The position numbers and the translations under genes are program-made. A DNA stretch of 64,000 nucleotides. Source: Bacteroidota bacterium. Lineage in GTDB: Bacteria; Bacteroidota; Ignavibacteria; Ignavibacteriales; Ignavibacteriaceae. The notes under the pieces are model-generated. The model was not told where the DNA came from, ran no database searches, and saw only the letters and a program-made list of their open reading frames with translations. Below, piece by piece: positions 27,103 to 36,288 of the stretch; positions within the stretch are counted from its first letter, which is position 1, and every line of letters starts with the position of its first letter. Location of the stretch: contig JAKAJV010000122.1 of the NCBI GenBank assembly GCA_021813585.1, positions 1 through 64,000 of the forward strand, read 5' to 3'.

Positions 27103-28113
27103 ATGAATAAAGATGTTTGGGTTTTTATAGAACAAAGAAACGGCAAGCCTGCCGATGTAAGCTTTGAGCTTTTATCCAAAGGCAGAAGGCTTGCGGAAAA
27201 TCTTAACGGCAATCTAAAAGCCGTAGTAATAGGTTATAATACAAATCATATTGTAGCAGAAACCTTTAAGTACGGCGCCGTAGAAGCATTGGTTGCAGAC
27301 CATCCGCAGCTTGAGCATTACAGGACAATGCCGTACGGCAGAATTTTTAACGAACTGGTTGAAAAGCACTCGCCGCGTGTTGTGCTGTTCGGCGCCACCG
27401 TTATAGGTAGAGACCTTGCGCCGCGGGTAGCTTCCCACACCAAGAGCGGATTAACCGCAGACTGTACCGACCTGCAAATCTCAAATGTTAAATATCTTAA
27501 ACAAGATTACGAAGACCTCCTTCTTCAAATAAGACCGGCATTCGGCGGAAACATTATCGCAACAATTATTACTCCCGATAACCCGACGCAGATGGCTACC
27601 GTAAGAGAAGGCGTAATGCGATTGGAACCGCTCGGTAAGCCGGTTAAAGGAAAGATTACAAAAGTTGAATACCAGCCGAACGAGATAGATGAAATAATTA
27701 AAATAATTGAGCAGCACAGGCAGGAAAATAAAGTTAACCTTAAGGCTGCGCCGATTATTGTATCCGGCGGTTACGGACTAGGCACTAAAGAAAATTTTAA
27801 ATTGATTCATGATCTTGCAGATGTACTCGGCGGAGAAGTTGCAGGCTCGCGCGCTGCTGTTGATGCGGGATTTATAAACCACGACCGGCAGGTAGGGCAG
27901 ACCGGAGTTACTGTTAGGCCGAAGCTTTACATTGCCTGCGGAATTTCCGGCGCCATTCAGCATAGGGCCGGTATGTCTGAATCAAATAAAATTATTGCAA
28001 TAAATACCGATCCCGATGCGCCTATTTTCAGCGTTGCGCATTACGGTATAGTAGGCGATGCAATGCAGATAATTCCAATGTTCATAAATGTATTCAAGCA
28101 AAAATTGAGATAA
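27103..28113 (+). CDS. etfA: Electron transfer flavoprotein alpha subunit
   Basis: The FAD-binding partner of EtfB. The C-terminal FAD domain is clear: GSRAAVDAGFINHDRQVGQT, GVTVRPKLYIACGISGAIQH and INTDPDAPIFSVAHYGIVGD. The N-terminal domain starts KDVWVFIEQRNGKPADVSFE. It is 336 aa, typical length, and has no ferredoxin-like N-terminal extension, so nothing marks it as a bifurcating type. It starts 13 bases after etfB and ends 4 bases before the dehydrogenase gene. Confidence 0.95.
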   Translation: MNKDVWVFIEQRNGKPADVSFELLSKGRRLAENLNGNLKAVVIGYNTNHIVAETFKYGAVEALVADHPQLEHYRTMPYGRIFNELVEKHSPRVVLFGATVIGRDLAPRVASHTKSGLTADCTDLQISNVKYLKQDYEDLLLQIRPAFGGNIIATIITPDNPTQMATVREGVMRLEPLGKPVKGKITKVEYQPNEIDEIIKIIEQHRQENKVNLKAAPIIVSGGYGLGTKENFKLIHDLADVLGGEVAGSRAAVDAGFINHDRQVGQTGVTVRPKLYIACGISGAIQHRAGMSESNKIIAINTDPDAPIFSVAHYGIVGDAMQIIPMFINVFKQKLR

Positions 28114-28117
28114 CGTT

Positions 28118-29881
28118 ATGCCCAACTATTTTTTAGATAATCCCGACATCTTATATCACTTTGATAGATTAGACCTTTCACAAAGTGGCCAATCCTGGAA
28201 AGAAGTTGTTGAGTTAACTGAAGAAAATTTTTCTCAAGCCGGTAAGTTTGGTTACGCTCCGGTAAATTATGAAGACGCAATGGAGAACTACCGTAAGGTG
28301 CTGGAAGTAGTAGGCGATATTGCTGCAAATTATATAGCTCCTAGGGCATCGGATATTGATGAAGAAGGCGCGTTGTTTAAGGATGGAAAGGTAACTTATG
28401 CAAAGGGCACAAGAGAAGCGCTGGATATGCTGTCTAAGGCCGAGTTAATGGGAATGATTTTGCCGCGTGAATACGGCGGACTAAACTTTCCGACTACAAT
28501 TTATATGATGGCTGTCGAGATGATTTCCAGAGCAGAGGCTTCTTTGATGAACTTATTCGGGCTTCAGGATATAGGCAAGACGATTGCACAATTTGCAGAC
28601 GACAAGCAGAAAGAGGAATTCCTTCCCGGGTTTTCTACCGGTAAATATACCGGGGCAATGGCCCTTACCGAGCCGGATGCAGGCTCCGATTTGCAGGCTG
28701 TAAAATTAAGCGCTTACCAGGACGAAAAAGGGAATTGGTTTTTGCGCGGGGTGAAAAGATTTATTACCAACGGAAACGGACAGGTGCTGCTTGTTCTGGC
28801 AAGGACGGAGCCGGGAACAAAAGACGCCAGGGGCTTAAGTATGTTCGCCTGCTATGGCGATGAAACAATTAAAGTCCGCCGCATAGAACATAAGCTGGGC
28901 ATCCACGGCTCGCCTACATGCGAGCTTCAATTTAACGATACGCCGGCGCAGCTGATAGGCGCAAGAAGATTCGGACTTTTGAAATATGTAATTTACCTGA
29001 TGAATAGAGCAAGAGTGGGGATCGGCGCGCAGTCGCTGGGTATTGCACAGCAGGCATATGAAGAAGCGTTAAAATATGCGAAGGCAAGAGAGCAGTTCGG
29101 CAAGCCTATTTACAACCTGCCCGTTATTTCAAACATGCTAATAGATATGCGGGTTGCCTTGGAAGCCAACAGGTCCTTGTTCTACTCTACCTGCGTTTGG
29201 CTAGATAAGAAGGAAAAATACGATGAGCTTGTAGACAAGCTGAAGGCGATGAAGAAACCTTTTCTGGAAGAGAATGAAAAACTTAAGGAAGCCAGCAAGA
29301 TTGTTACCTTGTTAACTCCGATGACGAAATATTTGTTGAGCGAGTCGGCAAATAAAATTAGCTACGATGCGCTGCAGATACACGGCGGCACAGGCTATAT
29401 GAAAGAATTCAGCGTTGAGAGATTAACTAGAGACGCCCGCATTACGAATATATACGAAGGTACTTCCCAGATGCAGGTTGTTGCCGCTGCCGGCGGAGTA
29501 ATAAACAATGTACTCGGCGATTATTTTGACGCCTGCGAAAAGAAAGAATATAAAGGAAGCCTTATTAAGCTGCTAGATTCCCTAAAGGAAATAAGAGAGA
29601 TGTTTAACGAATGCCTGAAGTATATTAAAGATAAAAAGGATACTAACCTGCAGGATATAGCTTCCAAAGACCTTGTAGAAATGTATGCATATATTTACAT
29701 CGGGTTCCTTCTATTGAATGAGGCTAATACATCTACCGGGCAGACGGGCGGAGACCAGAGAAAAGTTTTTACTGCAAGAAGATACATACTTGACGCGCTT
29801 GCAAAGGCAAGGAAAAATTCCGAATCAATAAAAAATGAGTTATATTCGGATGTACTTCATGCAGATACTATTTTAATTTAA
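28118..29881 (+). CDS. Acyl-CoA dehydrogenase, long form
   Basis: Oxidises acyl-CoA to enoyl-CoA with FAD and passes electrons to EtfAB, as the operon shows. Segments seen: GMILPREYGGLNFPTTIY, GAMALTEPDAGSDLQAVKL, KRFITNGNGQVLLVLAR, HKLGIHGSPTCELQFND, YAKAREQFGKPIYNLPVISN and YDALQIHGGTGYMKEFSVER. The expected catalytic Glu is in IYEGTSQMQ. At 587 aa it belongs to the longer acyl-CoA dehydrogenases with an added C-terminal domain (about residues 455-587). Chain-length preference cannot be read. Confidence 0.94.
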   Translation: MPNYFLDNPDILYHFDRLDLSQSGQSWKEVVELTEENFSQAGKFGYAPVNYEDAMENYRKVLEVVGDIAANYIAPRASDIDEEGALFKDGKVTYAKGTREALDMLSKAELMGMILPREYGGLNFPTTIYMMAVEMISRAEASLMNLFGLQDIGKTIAQFADDKQKEEFLPGFSTGKYTGAMALTEPDAGSDLQAVKLSAYQDEKGNWFLRGVKRFITNGNGQVLLVLARTEPGTKDARGLSMFACYGDETIKVRRIEHKLGIHGSPTCELQFNDTPAQLIGARRFGLLKYVIYLMNRARVGIGAQSLGIAQQAYEEALKYAKAREQFGKPIYNLPVISNMLIDMRVALEANRSLFYSTCVWLDKKEKYDELVDKLKAMKKPFLEENEKLKEASKIVTLLTPMTKYLLSESANKISYDALQIHGGTGYMKEFSVERLTRDARITNIYEGTSQMQVVAAAGGVINNVLGDYFDACEKKEYKGSLIKLLDSLKEIREMFNECLKYIKDKKDTNLQDIASKDLVEMYAYIYIGFLLLNEANTSTGQTGGDQRKVFTARRYILDALAKARKNSESIKNELYSDVLHADTILI

Positions 29882-29896
29882 TAATAGGGATAAGCG

Positions 29897-30109
29897 ATGG
29901 AGAAAAAACGCATAATATACAGGCTGTTTGACGACCACGAGGAAAAGCATTACGTAAACAGCACGCTCGATCATCAAAAGCTTGAAGAGCTTGTTGAAGA
30001 ATTTAAGAAAGAAAATAAAGATAAGGTCTTTGCTAAAGAGTTCATCAGCTTCCTTCATCAGCACGATCCGGAAGCAATGGAAGTTGAAGTAAGGGACTTC
30101 TTCTTTTAA
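29897..30109 (+). CDS. Small conserved-looking hypothetical protein
   Basis: A 70-aa charged protein (KKRIIYRLFDDHEEKHYVNS, EFISFLHQHDPEAMEVEV) with a GGGATAAGCG ribosome binding site 15 bases after the acyl-CoA dehydrogenase stop. Position and codon use look like a real gene, last in the etf operon. No motif is recognised. Confidence 0.65.
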   Translation: MEKKRIIYRLFDDHEEKHYVNSTLDHQKLEELVEEFKKENKDKVFAKEFISFLHQHDPEAMEVEVRDFFF

Positions 30110-30110
30110 A

Positions 30111-31583
30111 TTATATTTTGAAAATATTTCCCCGGCCTAATATTAAATTGGGGTCCAGAACCTTCTTCAGTTGAAGCATTTTATCTACGGTTTCCTGCCC
30201 GTACATAGCAAGCAGGTAATCCGTTTTTGCTTTGCCTATTCCGTGTTCTGCCGAAACTGTACCACCAAGCTCTATAGACTTTTTACAAATTGAAAAATAA
30301 AGCGCCTGCCCTTTCCGGAATTCATCCTCATCCTTAGGCAGCATATTTAAATGAACGTGCGAGTTGCCGAAGTGGCCGTAGATAACGTAATCCATCTTTT
30401 CTTTTTCAACCAATTCTTTAGAGAAAAAATAAAGCTCTTCAAAATGAGCATCGGGAACCGCAACATCGGTACCGAGCTTACGCAGATTATTTTTCGAGAT
30501 ATATTCGTTTATCTTTACAGATATTGCATGCCTAAAATCCAGGATCCTTTTCTTGTCTTCTTCCGTAACGGCAAACCATGCGCTCTCTTCGTCTCCGTGA
30601 AATTCATTAACAAGGTCAATCCAGCTTTCGAAAAAGACATCTTCATTTTCGCCGGTTACTTCCTGCTCAAACCAGACTCCGGCTTTGGCGGATTCCGGTA
30701 TCTGCGGGTAATCGATTAATAAAAATTTAAGCGCCCGCTCATCGAAGTATTCAAGAGCTAGCGCTTCTATGCAGCGTGGGTCGTGCCTCAGCCTTGTATT
30801 AAATGAAATGTCTCTTGCCTTTTCTATAAAGTGGAGAGCATTAAATTCATTGTCGAAGAATACCACACAAGAAATTATTTTTTCAGGCTGGCGGAGGAGT
30901 TTCAATTTTATTTTAGTTACTACTCCCAGCGTGCCTTCAGAGCCGATAAACAAATCGATTGCGTCCATATCTTTCTTGCAGTAATACCCTGAAGCATTCT
31001 TAACCTCTGGCATTTTTATTCCGGGAATATCAATTTCCAAATGTTTCCCGGATTCAGTTTTTAATTTTAGTTTATAAACTTCGGCAATGTTTTCACCTCG
31101 TTTAAGCTTAAGAATTTCTCCGTCTGCAAGGACAATTTCCAGTTCCAGCACGAAATCTCTTGTAGATCCGTATTTAAAAGTTTTTTCTCCCGAAGCATTT
31201 GTGGCGACGGTACCGCCGATAAAGCAGTTCTTATCGGTAGGATCGGGCGGATATAAAAGATTTTTTTCTTTCAAGGCTTCCTGGAAGTCGGAGAGTATAA
31301 CGCCGGGTTCAACTATTGCATAAAGCGCTTCTTCATTTATCTCTATAATCTTGCTTAATTTTTCGGTTGAGATTACGATGCCGCCTATGGGTACCCGGGC
31401 GCCGGTTAAGCCTGTTCCGTTGCCGGATATGGTAACAGCGGTTTTATTTTTATTTGCCTCGCGGAGAATGCTTGAAACATCTTCAGAGCTTTCAGGTATA
31501 TATACTGCCTCGCAGGTGCCTTTAAAATTTGACGCATCAACAAGGTAGCTCTGTATTTCATCTATGTTGGTTTTCTTGATCAT
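30111..31583 (-). CDS. FAD-linked oxidase (GlcD/D-lactate dehydrogenase type)
   Basis: A 490-aa flavoprotein with an FAD_binding_4 domain: ISGNGTGLTGARVPIGGIVI, YPPDPTDKNCFIGGTVATNA, GEKTFKYGSTRDFVLELEIV and SEGTLGVVTKIKL. The FAD-oxidase C-terminal domain follows (GHFGNSHVHLNMLPKDE, GTVSAEHGIGKAK, LKKVLDPNLILGRGNIF). It would oxidise a 2-hydroxy acid such as D-lactate or glycolate; the substrate is not resolved. Convergent with the etf operon, its stop is one base from the end of the small ORF, and electrons could pass to EtfAB, though that is inference. Confidence 0.9.
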   Translation of the reverse strand: MIKKTNIDEIQSYLVDASNFKGTCEAVYIPESSEDVSSILREANKNKTAVTISGNGTGLTGARVPIGGIVISTEKLSKIIEINEEALYAIVEPGVILSDFQEALKEKNLLYPPDPTDKNCFIGGTVATNASGEKTFKYGSTRDFVLELEIVLADGEILKLKRGENIAEVYKLKLKTESGKHLEIDIPGIKMPEVKNASGYYCKKDMDAIDLFIGSEGTLGVVTKIKLKLLRQPEKIISCVVFFDNEFNALHFIEKARDISFNTRLRHDPRCIEALALEYFDERALKFLLIDYPQIPESAKAGVWFEQEVTGENEDVFFESWIDLVNEFHGDEESAWFAVTEEDKKRILDFRHAISVKINEYISKNNLRKLGTDVAVPDAHFEELYFFSKELVEKEKMDYVIYGHFGNSHVHLNMLPKDEDEFRKGQALYFSICKKSIELGGTVSAEHGIGKAKTDYLLAMYGQETVDKMLQLKKVLDPNLILGRGNIFKI

Positions 31584-31646
31584 GTTATTTCTGTAAACTT
31601 ATTATACGAATTTCGAACAGCTTTATTTTCTTGCACCTTTTATCTT

Positions 31647-31719
31647 CTTGATCTTGAACTTAAACTTGAACTCCTTTGTTAGTTCAAGTTCAAGATCAAG
31701 TTCAAGATCAAGTTCAAGG
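31647..31719. repeat. CTTGAACTT-type hairpin repeat
   Basis: CTTGATCTTGAACTTAAACT at 31647 pairs with AGTTCAAGTTCAAGATCAAG at 31681, then two more TTCAAGATCAAG-type units follow. It lies between the glycosyltransferase stop and the FAD-oxidase start, both minus strand. Confidence 0.75.
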
Positions 31720-31734
31720 TGACTCAAGTTTAAG

Positions 31735-33066
31735 TTATGCATTCTTTCTTAAAATATTTAGATATTCTTTTTGAATTTCAATTGAGGGAATATCTTTTCC
31801 CTTTCTGCCCGGATAAAAATTTATTCCGCATAACCCGAACAACTCATCGACGGCTTCGAACATATTGATTAACGGGTAAGCCGAGTCTCGCAAATAATGG
31901 ATCAGCTTTAGCGTTTTAAACCCGTCGAACCATTTTATTTTTTGCCTGTTTACCTGCTCGCCGGATGCAGAGCTTTTTAAGATTTTACTCCAGCTATCGG
32001 AAAAATTTTGCTCGATTAAAAACCGGTGCAGGTGAAAATCGATTTCAGCCGCCTTAGCTAGATAAAAGTCCGCACCATTAACAGCAGGGGAATTAAACTC
32101 ATTAATCCACTCTTTTAAAATACTAAAAGTTTTAGGATTATAAAGCAGGTAATCGTTATGCGTGTGTGCTAAAAACCGGTTTACCCGCTGTCCCGTACCG
32201 AAGGGAACCCGCCATGAGCTGCGCCCGGACGGATGCACTGTTGTGCCGGTGATTTTATCTATGGAAACAATCTTTGCAAGCTTTTCCATAAAATAAAAAT
32301 CCTCCGCTGCCTTTCTTTTGTTCATTCCCTCGGCTTTTACATAGCTTTCATAGTCGCAAGCAATAGTTGAACCTACAGTATGAAAAGCATAAGGAGAGCC
32401 GGCATACCGGAGGCCAAGCACATAGTGTCGTAAAAAAATTTCGTAACAAATTATCGCCGGGTCCAGTTCTGTGCCGCCGTTTATCTGGTGAGAAAAATTT
32501 ATAATTGCGGCAGATAAATTCCTATTGTTAAAACTTTCTATTATCTCTGTTAAATAATTCTTCTCCACTGTGCAGTCGGCATCCAGGCAAATTAAAATTT
32601 TTTTATCCGATGAATTATAATTGAAGGTCCCAAGTGCAAGGTCCAATCCGATTTTTCTTGCCAAACCTACACCGGCATCTTTTATCGGTAATTCTTTTCC
32701 TGCGGAAGATGCATCGACAAGGGCTATCCTTAAACCGGTAGAATTAATTTTCCTTTGAAGCTCATCGCAAGTCGATATATCATTTTTAATAATTGTCCTT
32801 AAGTAAGTAAGCGTATTAGCATTATCTAGTCTAATATTTTCTTCCGGTTCTGCGGAGTTGTTTATAACGAAAAGATAAAGTGTGTATGAAAAATATTTCC
32901 CTTCATTTTCGGTAAGTGAAGCAAGAAGAGTCTTTATATTTTCAAACTCACAAATTGCGGGAATGACAACTGCGTTATTAATATTATCCAAACCGGCGTG
33001 CTCAATTTCCCATCCGGGCAGGGAATACTTCTTAATATATTTATTTACATTTTCAGGAATCATCAT
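31735..33066 (-). CDS. Glycosyltransferase family 2-like protein
   Basis: A 443-aa protein with a GT-A fold: NAVVIPAICEFENIKTLLAS at the front, then VGLARKIGLDLALG and the metal-binding ICLDADCTVEKNYL (a DxD-type site). No signal peptide or membrane helix is visible, so the enzyme is probably cytoplasmic or peripheral. The C-terminal 130 residues are helical (FYLAKAAEIDFHLHRFL). The sugar donor and acceptor are unknown. It is monocistronic on the minus strand, divergent from the HEPN-MNT pair. Confidence 0.8.
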   Translation of the reverse strand: MMIPENVNKYIKKYSLPGWEIEHAGLDNINNAVVIPAICEFENIKTLLASLTENEGKYFSYTLYLFVINNSAEPEENIRLDNANTLTYLRTIIKNDISTCDELQRKINSTGLRIALVDASSAGKELPIKDAGVGLARKIGLDLALGTFNYNSSDKKILICLDADCTVEKNYLTEIIESFNNRNLSAAIINFSHQINGGTELDPAIICYEIFLRHYVLGLRYAGSPYAFHTVGSTIACDYESYVKAEGMNKRKAAEDFYFMEKLAKIVSIDKITGTTVHPSGRSSWRVPFGTGQRVNRFLAHTHNDYLLYNPKTFSILKEWINEFNSPAVNGADFYLAKAAEIDFHLHRFLIEQNFSDSWSKILKSSASGEQVNRQKIKWFDGFKTLKLIHYLRDSAYPLINMFEAVDELFGLCGINFYPGRKGKDIPSIEIQKEYLNILRKNA

Positions 33067-33149
33067 ACAAAAAATAAATCAATTGAAGGGAGGAACAAAT
33101 TGTTAAAATGCCTATGAAATTATATATTAGCAAAAACTTAATTGCAATT

Positions 33150-33530
33150 ATGAGTACGTTTGAAGAAAGAATAGAATATTGGCTTGATTTAGCTGATTAT
33201 GATCTTGTAACGGCAAAAGTTATGTTAGAGTCGAAGAGATATTTGTATCTAGGATTTATGTGTCACCAAGTTGTAGAAAAAAGCATTAAAGCATTTTTCT
33301 GGTTTGTTAAAAAAACAGAGCCGCCTTATACCCATAATCTGCTAGTGTTATCTGAAAAATCAACGCTTGAAAAAATACTTAGTAAAGAACACAAGACTTT
33401 GTTAAATGAGCTTATGCCTCTAAATATTCAAGCAAGGTACCCAAATGATAAACTGTTATTATTGAATGCTCTAAATTATAATAAATCTCGGTCATTACTA
33501 AAAAAACAAAAGAATTTAACAAATGGATAA
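33150..33530 (+). CDS. HEPN-domain protein (toxin of a HEPN-MNT pair)
   Basis: A 126-aa HEPN protein. It starts STFEERIEYWLDLADYDLVT, has the helix LGFMCHQVVEKSIKAFFW and the family's ARYP near the C-terminus (QARYPNDK), where HEPN RNases carry the R-x4-6-H motif. HEPN toxins cut RNA. The start ATG 33150 (MSTFEERIEYW) is preferred over the track start 33108. It overlaps the MNT gene by 8 bases. Higher AT content than its neighbours hints at recent arrival. Confidence 0.85.
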   Translation: MSTFEERIEYWLDLADYDLVTAKVMLESKRYLYLGFMCHQVVEKSIKAFFWFVKKTEPPYTHNLLVLSEKSTLEKILSKEHKTLLNELMPLNIQARYPNDKLLLLNALNYNKSRSLLKKQKNLTNG

Positions 33531-33828
33531 AAAAACTATTAGAACAATAAAACAGTATACAGATTTAGTAAAAGAAATTATTGATGTTAAAATAATAGTC
33601 CTTTATGGTTCTGCAGCTAGAGATGAAATGAAAGAGTATAGTGATATTGACATTGCAATAATAGTTGATGATATTAAAGAAAATTATTTGGAATTAAGCG
33701 CAAAATTATTTGAGCTAGTACGCAAAGTAGATGTGAGAATAGAACCTAATTTATTAATTCGTAAATTTAACAAGAGCGGTTTCATCGAGAATGTTTTAAG
33801 AGAAGGGAAAATTATTTATGAAACTTAA
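33523..33828 (+). CDS. MNT-type nucleotidyltransferase (antitoxin of the HEPN pair)
   Basis: A 101-aa minimal nucleotidyltransferase with the GSx10DxD signature in LYGSAARDEMKEYSDIDIAI and a later acidic KVDVRIEPNLL. Antitoxins of this kind inactivate the HEPN partner by adding AMP to it (type VII system). It overlaps the HEPN gene by 8 bases, so the two are co-translated. Whether this pair is active is not known. Confidence 0.85.
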   Translation: MDKKTIRTIKQYTDLVKEIIDVKIIVLYGSAARDEMKEYSDIDIAIIVDDIKENYLELSAKLFELVRKVDVRIEPNLLIRKFNKSGFIENVLREGKIIYET

Positions 33829-33854
33829 GGCTTGAGGTAAGAAGCCAGTTCCTT

Positions 33855-34007
33855 TCATCGCTCATATAGAATTACTCCCTCTTTACTTGCCTAGCGCGCA
33901 ATCGTACCGGGATATTTCTTGTCTCTTTCAAATTCTTCGGCTGTTAAAATAATTACATCAAAGACATAATGAAGTTTAATTAATTGACTGCTCATCTTGT
34001 TCATCAT
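33855..34007 (-). pseudogene. Decayed C-terminal piece of an MNT nucleotidyltransferase
   Basis: On the minus strand the frame reads SQLIKLHYVFDVIILTAEEF and ERDKKYPGTIAR, then a TAG (33893-33891), then ASKEGVILYER and TGA. This is the recognisable tail of MNT proteins (DVIILTEEEFER-x-PGTI-R-A-KEG-LYE). The start and catalytic half are absent, and one codon has become a stop. It sits directly after the HEPN-MNT pair on the other strand, probably a relic of a second module. It was not in the ORF track. Confidence 0.75.
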
Positions 34008-34015
34008 TAAAGAAT

Positions 34016-35158
34016 CTAATTCTTACTCAACACTAAGTAATAAGCTGAGTTTGTAGGCATAAGAGATACATTTGCTTCATTAGTATAAAATTCAAACTGC
34101 TGCTTAGTCTTATTATTCTCAATCAGATCAATGTTATTGTTTACCCAGTATTGAGGCAGCTTAAATATAACAGTAAGCGGCTGGCCGTAGATATCCGGCG
34201 GCAGGTTATCTTCCAGGTTTATTTCAATTGAATCTACTTCACCGTAAAAATTCTTTATCCAAGATACAGAGACTTTTGCCTGTGCCCTTTCCCTTATGTA
34301 GAGGGTTATTTTATTCATCGAAGAAACCCAGAAGTCTCTCTGATGAATCGCTGCAAAATCTTTTAACATATCCGGAAGAAAATAATAACCGAATGCGGAA
34401 GTATTATTTATTGCATGGTATGATAATATTATCCATGCCGTTTGCCTTATGCATTCATCAAGATAAGGGATTAAATCTTCGGTGTTGTTAATACAAACCA
34501 CGCAGCCGTTGTAGTCAATCGACTGCATAATTAATGTGGGAAGCTGATACCAGTTCTTCGGCTCGGTCTGATCGCCGGGCACAATAAACGGATCGAGAAA
34601 GTCCAGCTTTTCAAACATCCTTGCACTTAAAAAGCCTGCATCGCGCAGCGCGTTTTGAGTAGCAATATGATAGCCGAATCCGCCCGGGTATGCATAAGCC
34701 ACCGGTTTCATGCCGAATGCTTCCATTGTATCGTAGCAGGTTTTAAAATCTTTTAAATCTTCGTCGTATGTCATCTCATCATGGTTAACATGGTAATGCC
34801 CGTGCCCGTAATAACCAAAGCCGCGGGCTGCAAGGCTGTCCATAAAATAATGCACCGACTGCATATCTTTCTCCCATTCGGAAGTAACTACCTCATAGTC
34901 CATCGTCATATTATTTTCTATGAGGAATTTTTGAGCTTCTTTTTGTGCATCCGATCCCCACGAATCGTCGTTCGTTATTGAAATTGCCGCAGTATGGTTA
35001 TTATACCATTTAGCTATTGAGGCATCTACAGTAGAATCTCTGCCTGACGATTGTCTGTCAAGAGGTATATCGACAAGGTTGCATCCGCCGGGAATTAAAG
35101 AAAGCGCAATGCAGCCAGCCGTAAATATTATCTTAATAAATGAAGGAATGCTTTTCAT
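34016..35158 (-). CDS. Polysaccharide deacetylase (NodB-fold), exported
   Basis: A 380-aa protein with a signal segment and possible lipid anchor (IPGGC). The NodB fold shows the metal site in AISITNDDSWGSDAQ, the His pair region YYGHGHYHVNHDEMTYDEDL and AYAYPGGFGYH. Family members remove N- or O-acetyl groups from cell-surface polysaccharide. A C-terminal extension of about 100 residues looks like a beta-sandwich (INLEDNLPPDIYGQPLTVIF). It starts 8 bases after the secretin-domain gene, so the pair is co-transcribed. Its exact substrate is unknown. Confidence 0.85.
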   Translation of the reverse strand: MKSIPSFIKIIFTAGCIALSLIPGGCNLVDIPLDRQSSGRDSTVDASIAKWYNNHTAAISITNDDSWGSDAQKEAQKFLIENNMTMDYEVVTSEWEKDMQSVHYFMDSLAARGFGYYGHGHYHVNHDEMTYDEDLKDFKTCYDTMEAFGMKPVAYAYPGGFGYHIATQNALRDAGFLSARMFEKLDFLDPFIVPGDQTEPKNWYQLPTLIMQSIDYNGCVVCINNTEDLIPYLDECIRQTAWIILSYHAINNTSAFGYYFLPDMLKDFAAIHQRDFWVSSMNKITLYIRERAQAKVSVSWIKNFYGEVDSIEINLEDNLPPDIYGQPLTVIFKLPQYWVNNNIDLIENNKTKQQFEFYTNEANVSLMPTNSAYYLVLSKN

Positions 35159-35166
35159 CTGTATTG

Positions 35167-36186
35167 CTATAATTTATTTTTACGGTAGCCGCCGTTTTCC
35201 AATTTAAGCTTTTTCAAATCATCCCTGTCTTCATTTAATCTATGTTGAAGAGGATTCTGTTCCGCAGTTTTCAGCCTTTCCCTTAGAGTAGGAAGTATCT
35301 TAATCTTTACAAGGATAATAACTTCTTTCTCAACATACTGTTTTTCATCGAAGCCGGTAAGGTATCTAAGGCCCAAAACCCACCACGGCAGGTCTTTAAG
35401 CACCGGTATACCGCCGCGCGCATTAACAGTCTCGCTAGTCAGCAGGCTTCCCACAACGGCTTCTTCGTTATCGAAAAGCAGCACGTCTGTGTTGGCATTC
35501 TCTTTCCTAATTTCATTGTTCGCTGTATTCGGCTCGAAGATGCTCTTTTCAACATCCAGGTTTAAGTTTGCATAGTAAAGGCTATCGTCTTTGTGGATAT
35601 GGGGTGTTACTTCGATAATTGTACCCGTAGGATAAAATCGATCAATTACATTACCTGCAAAATCGAACTGCTTAACCGAAAAGTCCGACCCTATTTGTAT
35701 CCGGCCCTTCCTTCCGTCCCTTACGGTTAAAGACAGCTTGGCAAGCATCCTGCCCAGGTTTTCATTTTCAAAAAAGCTTAGAAGCATGTTGGTATAAGAA
35801 GAGAATTTTCCCAAATCCGCCGCCGATTGCAGCTTAAGATGAAAGTCCGGTCCGAGGTCTCTTTGCAGCTCAAGCTGGTTACCGGAGTTCATGCTCGGAT
35901 CTATAATTAGTCCGGACTTGCTGAAGATGGCTTCCCAGTTTATGCCGCGTTCTTTCATCCTTGTAACATTCGCCTCGAAAAATACGGCAGAAATATTTAC
36001 CTGCCTTTCGTCAGCCGGATCGTCCTTAATTTTCTTATTTGCAGCATCGTATATTGATGTGTCTTTGAAGAAACCGACATTTGTTTCATTCAAGATGGGG
36101 GGCTTTTGCCTTAACTCCGGCTGTGCTTGTGCAGCGGGCCGAAGCAAGAAAAAGCAAGCTATTAAAAACACGTTAAAATTTTTCAT
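35167..36186 (-). CDS. Stand-alone secretin-domain protein
   Basis: A 339-aa protein with a signal peptide (FNVFLIACFFLLRPAAQA) whose body looks like the secretin domain: VNISAVFFEANVTRMKERGI, GTIIEVTPHIHKDDSLYY, then GIPVLKDLPWWVLGLRYLTG and the final VEKEVIILVKIKILPTL. No N0/N1/N3 domains precede it, and no other type II or type III secretion genes are nearby. It may make an outer-membrane pore for a glycan or another partner. It is upstream of and co-oriented with the deacetylase gene. The pairing is unusual. Confidence 0.75.
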   Translation of the reverse strand: MKNFNVFLIACFFLLRPAAQAQPELRQKPPILNETNVGFFKDTSIYDAANKKIKDDPADERQVNISAVFFEANVTRMKERGINWEAIFSKSGLIIDPSMNSGNQLELQRDLGPDFHLKLQSAADLGKFSSYTNMLLSFFENENLGRMLAKLSLTVRDGRKGRIQIGSDFSVKQFDFAGNVIDRFYPTGTIIEVTPHIHKDDSLYYANLNLDVEKSIFEPNTANNEIRKENANTDVLLFDNEEAVVGSLLTSETVNARGGIPVLKDLPWWVLGLRYLTGFDEKQYVEKEVIILVKIKILPTLRERLKTAEQNPLQHRLNEDRDDLKKLKLENGGYRKNKL

Positions 36187-36288
36187 AGATAGCTCTTAGT
36201 AAAATATATCGCACATTTTAATAATTATAAATTAGTTATTCTTTTATGTATAACCCGAAATAAACAAATATGTGTACCATTTCTAATT

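Noticed and set aside
27103-28113. Electron-bifurcating EtfAB
   Set aside because: The alpha subunit has no ferredoxin-like extension, and no Bcd-type bifurcation partner besides a long acyl-CoA dehydrogenase is seen; sequence reading cannot support it.
35167-36186. Type II or type III secretion locus
   Set aside because: Only one secretin domain is present; no ATPase, pseudopilin or inner-membrane gene is nearby.
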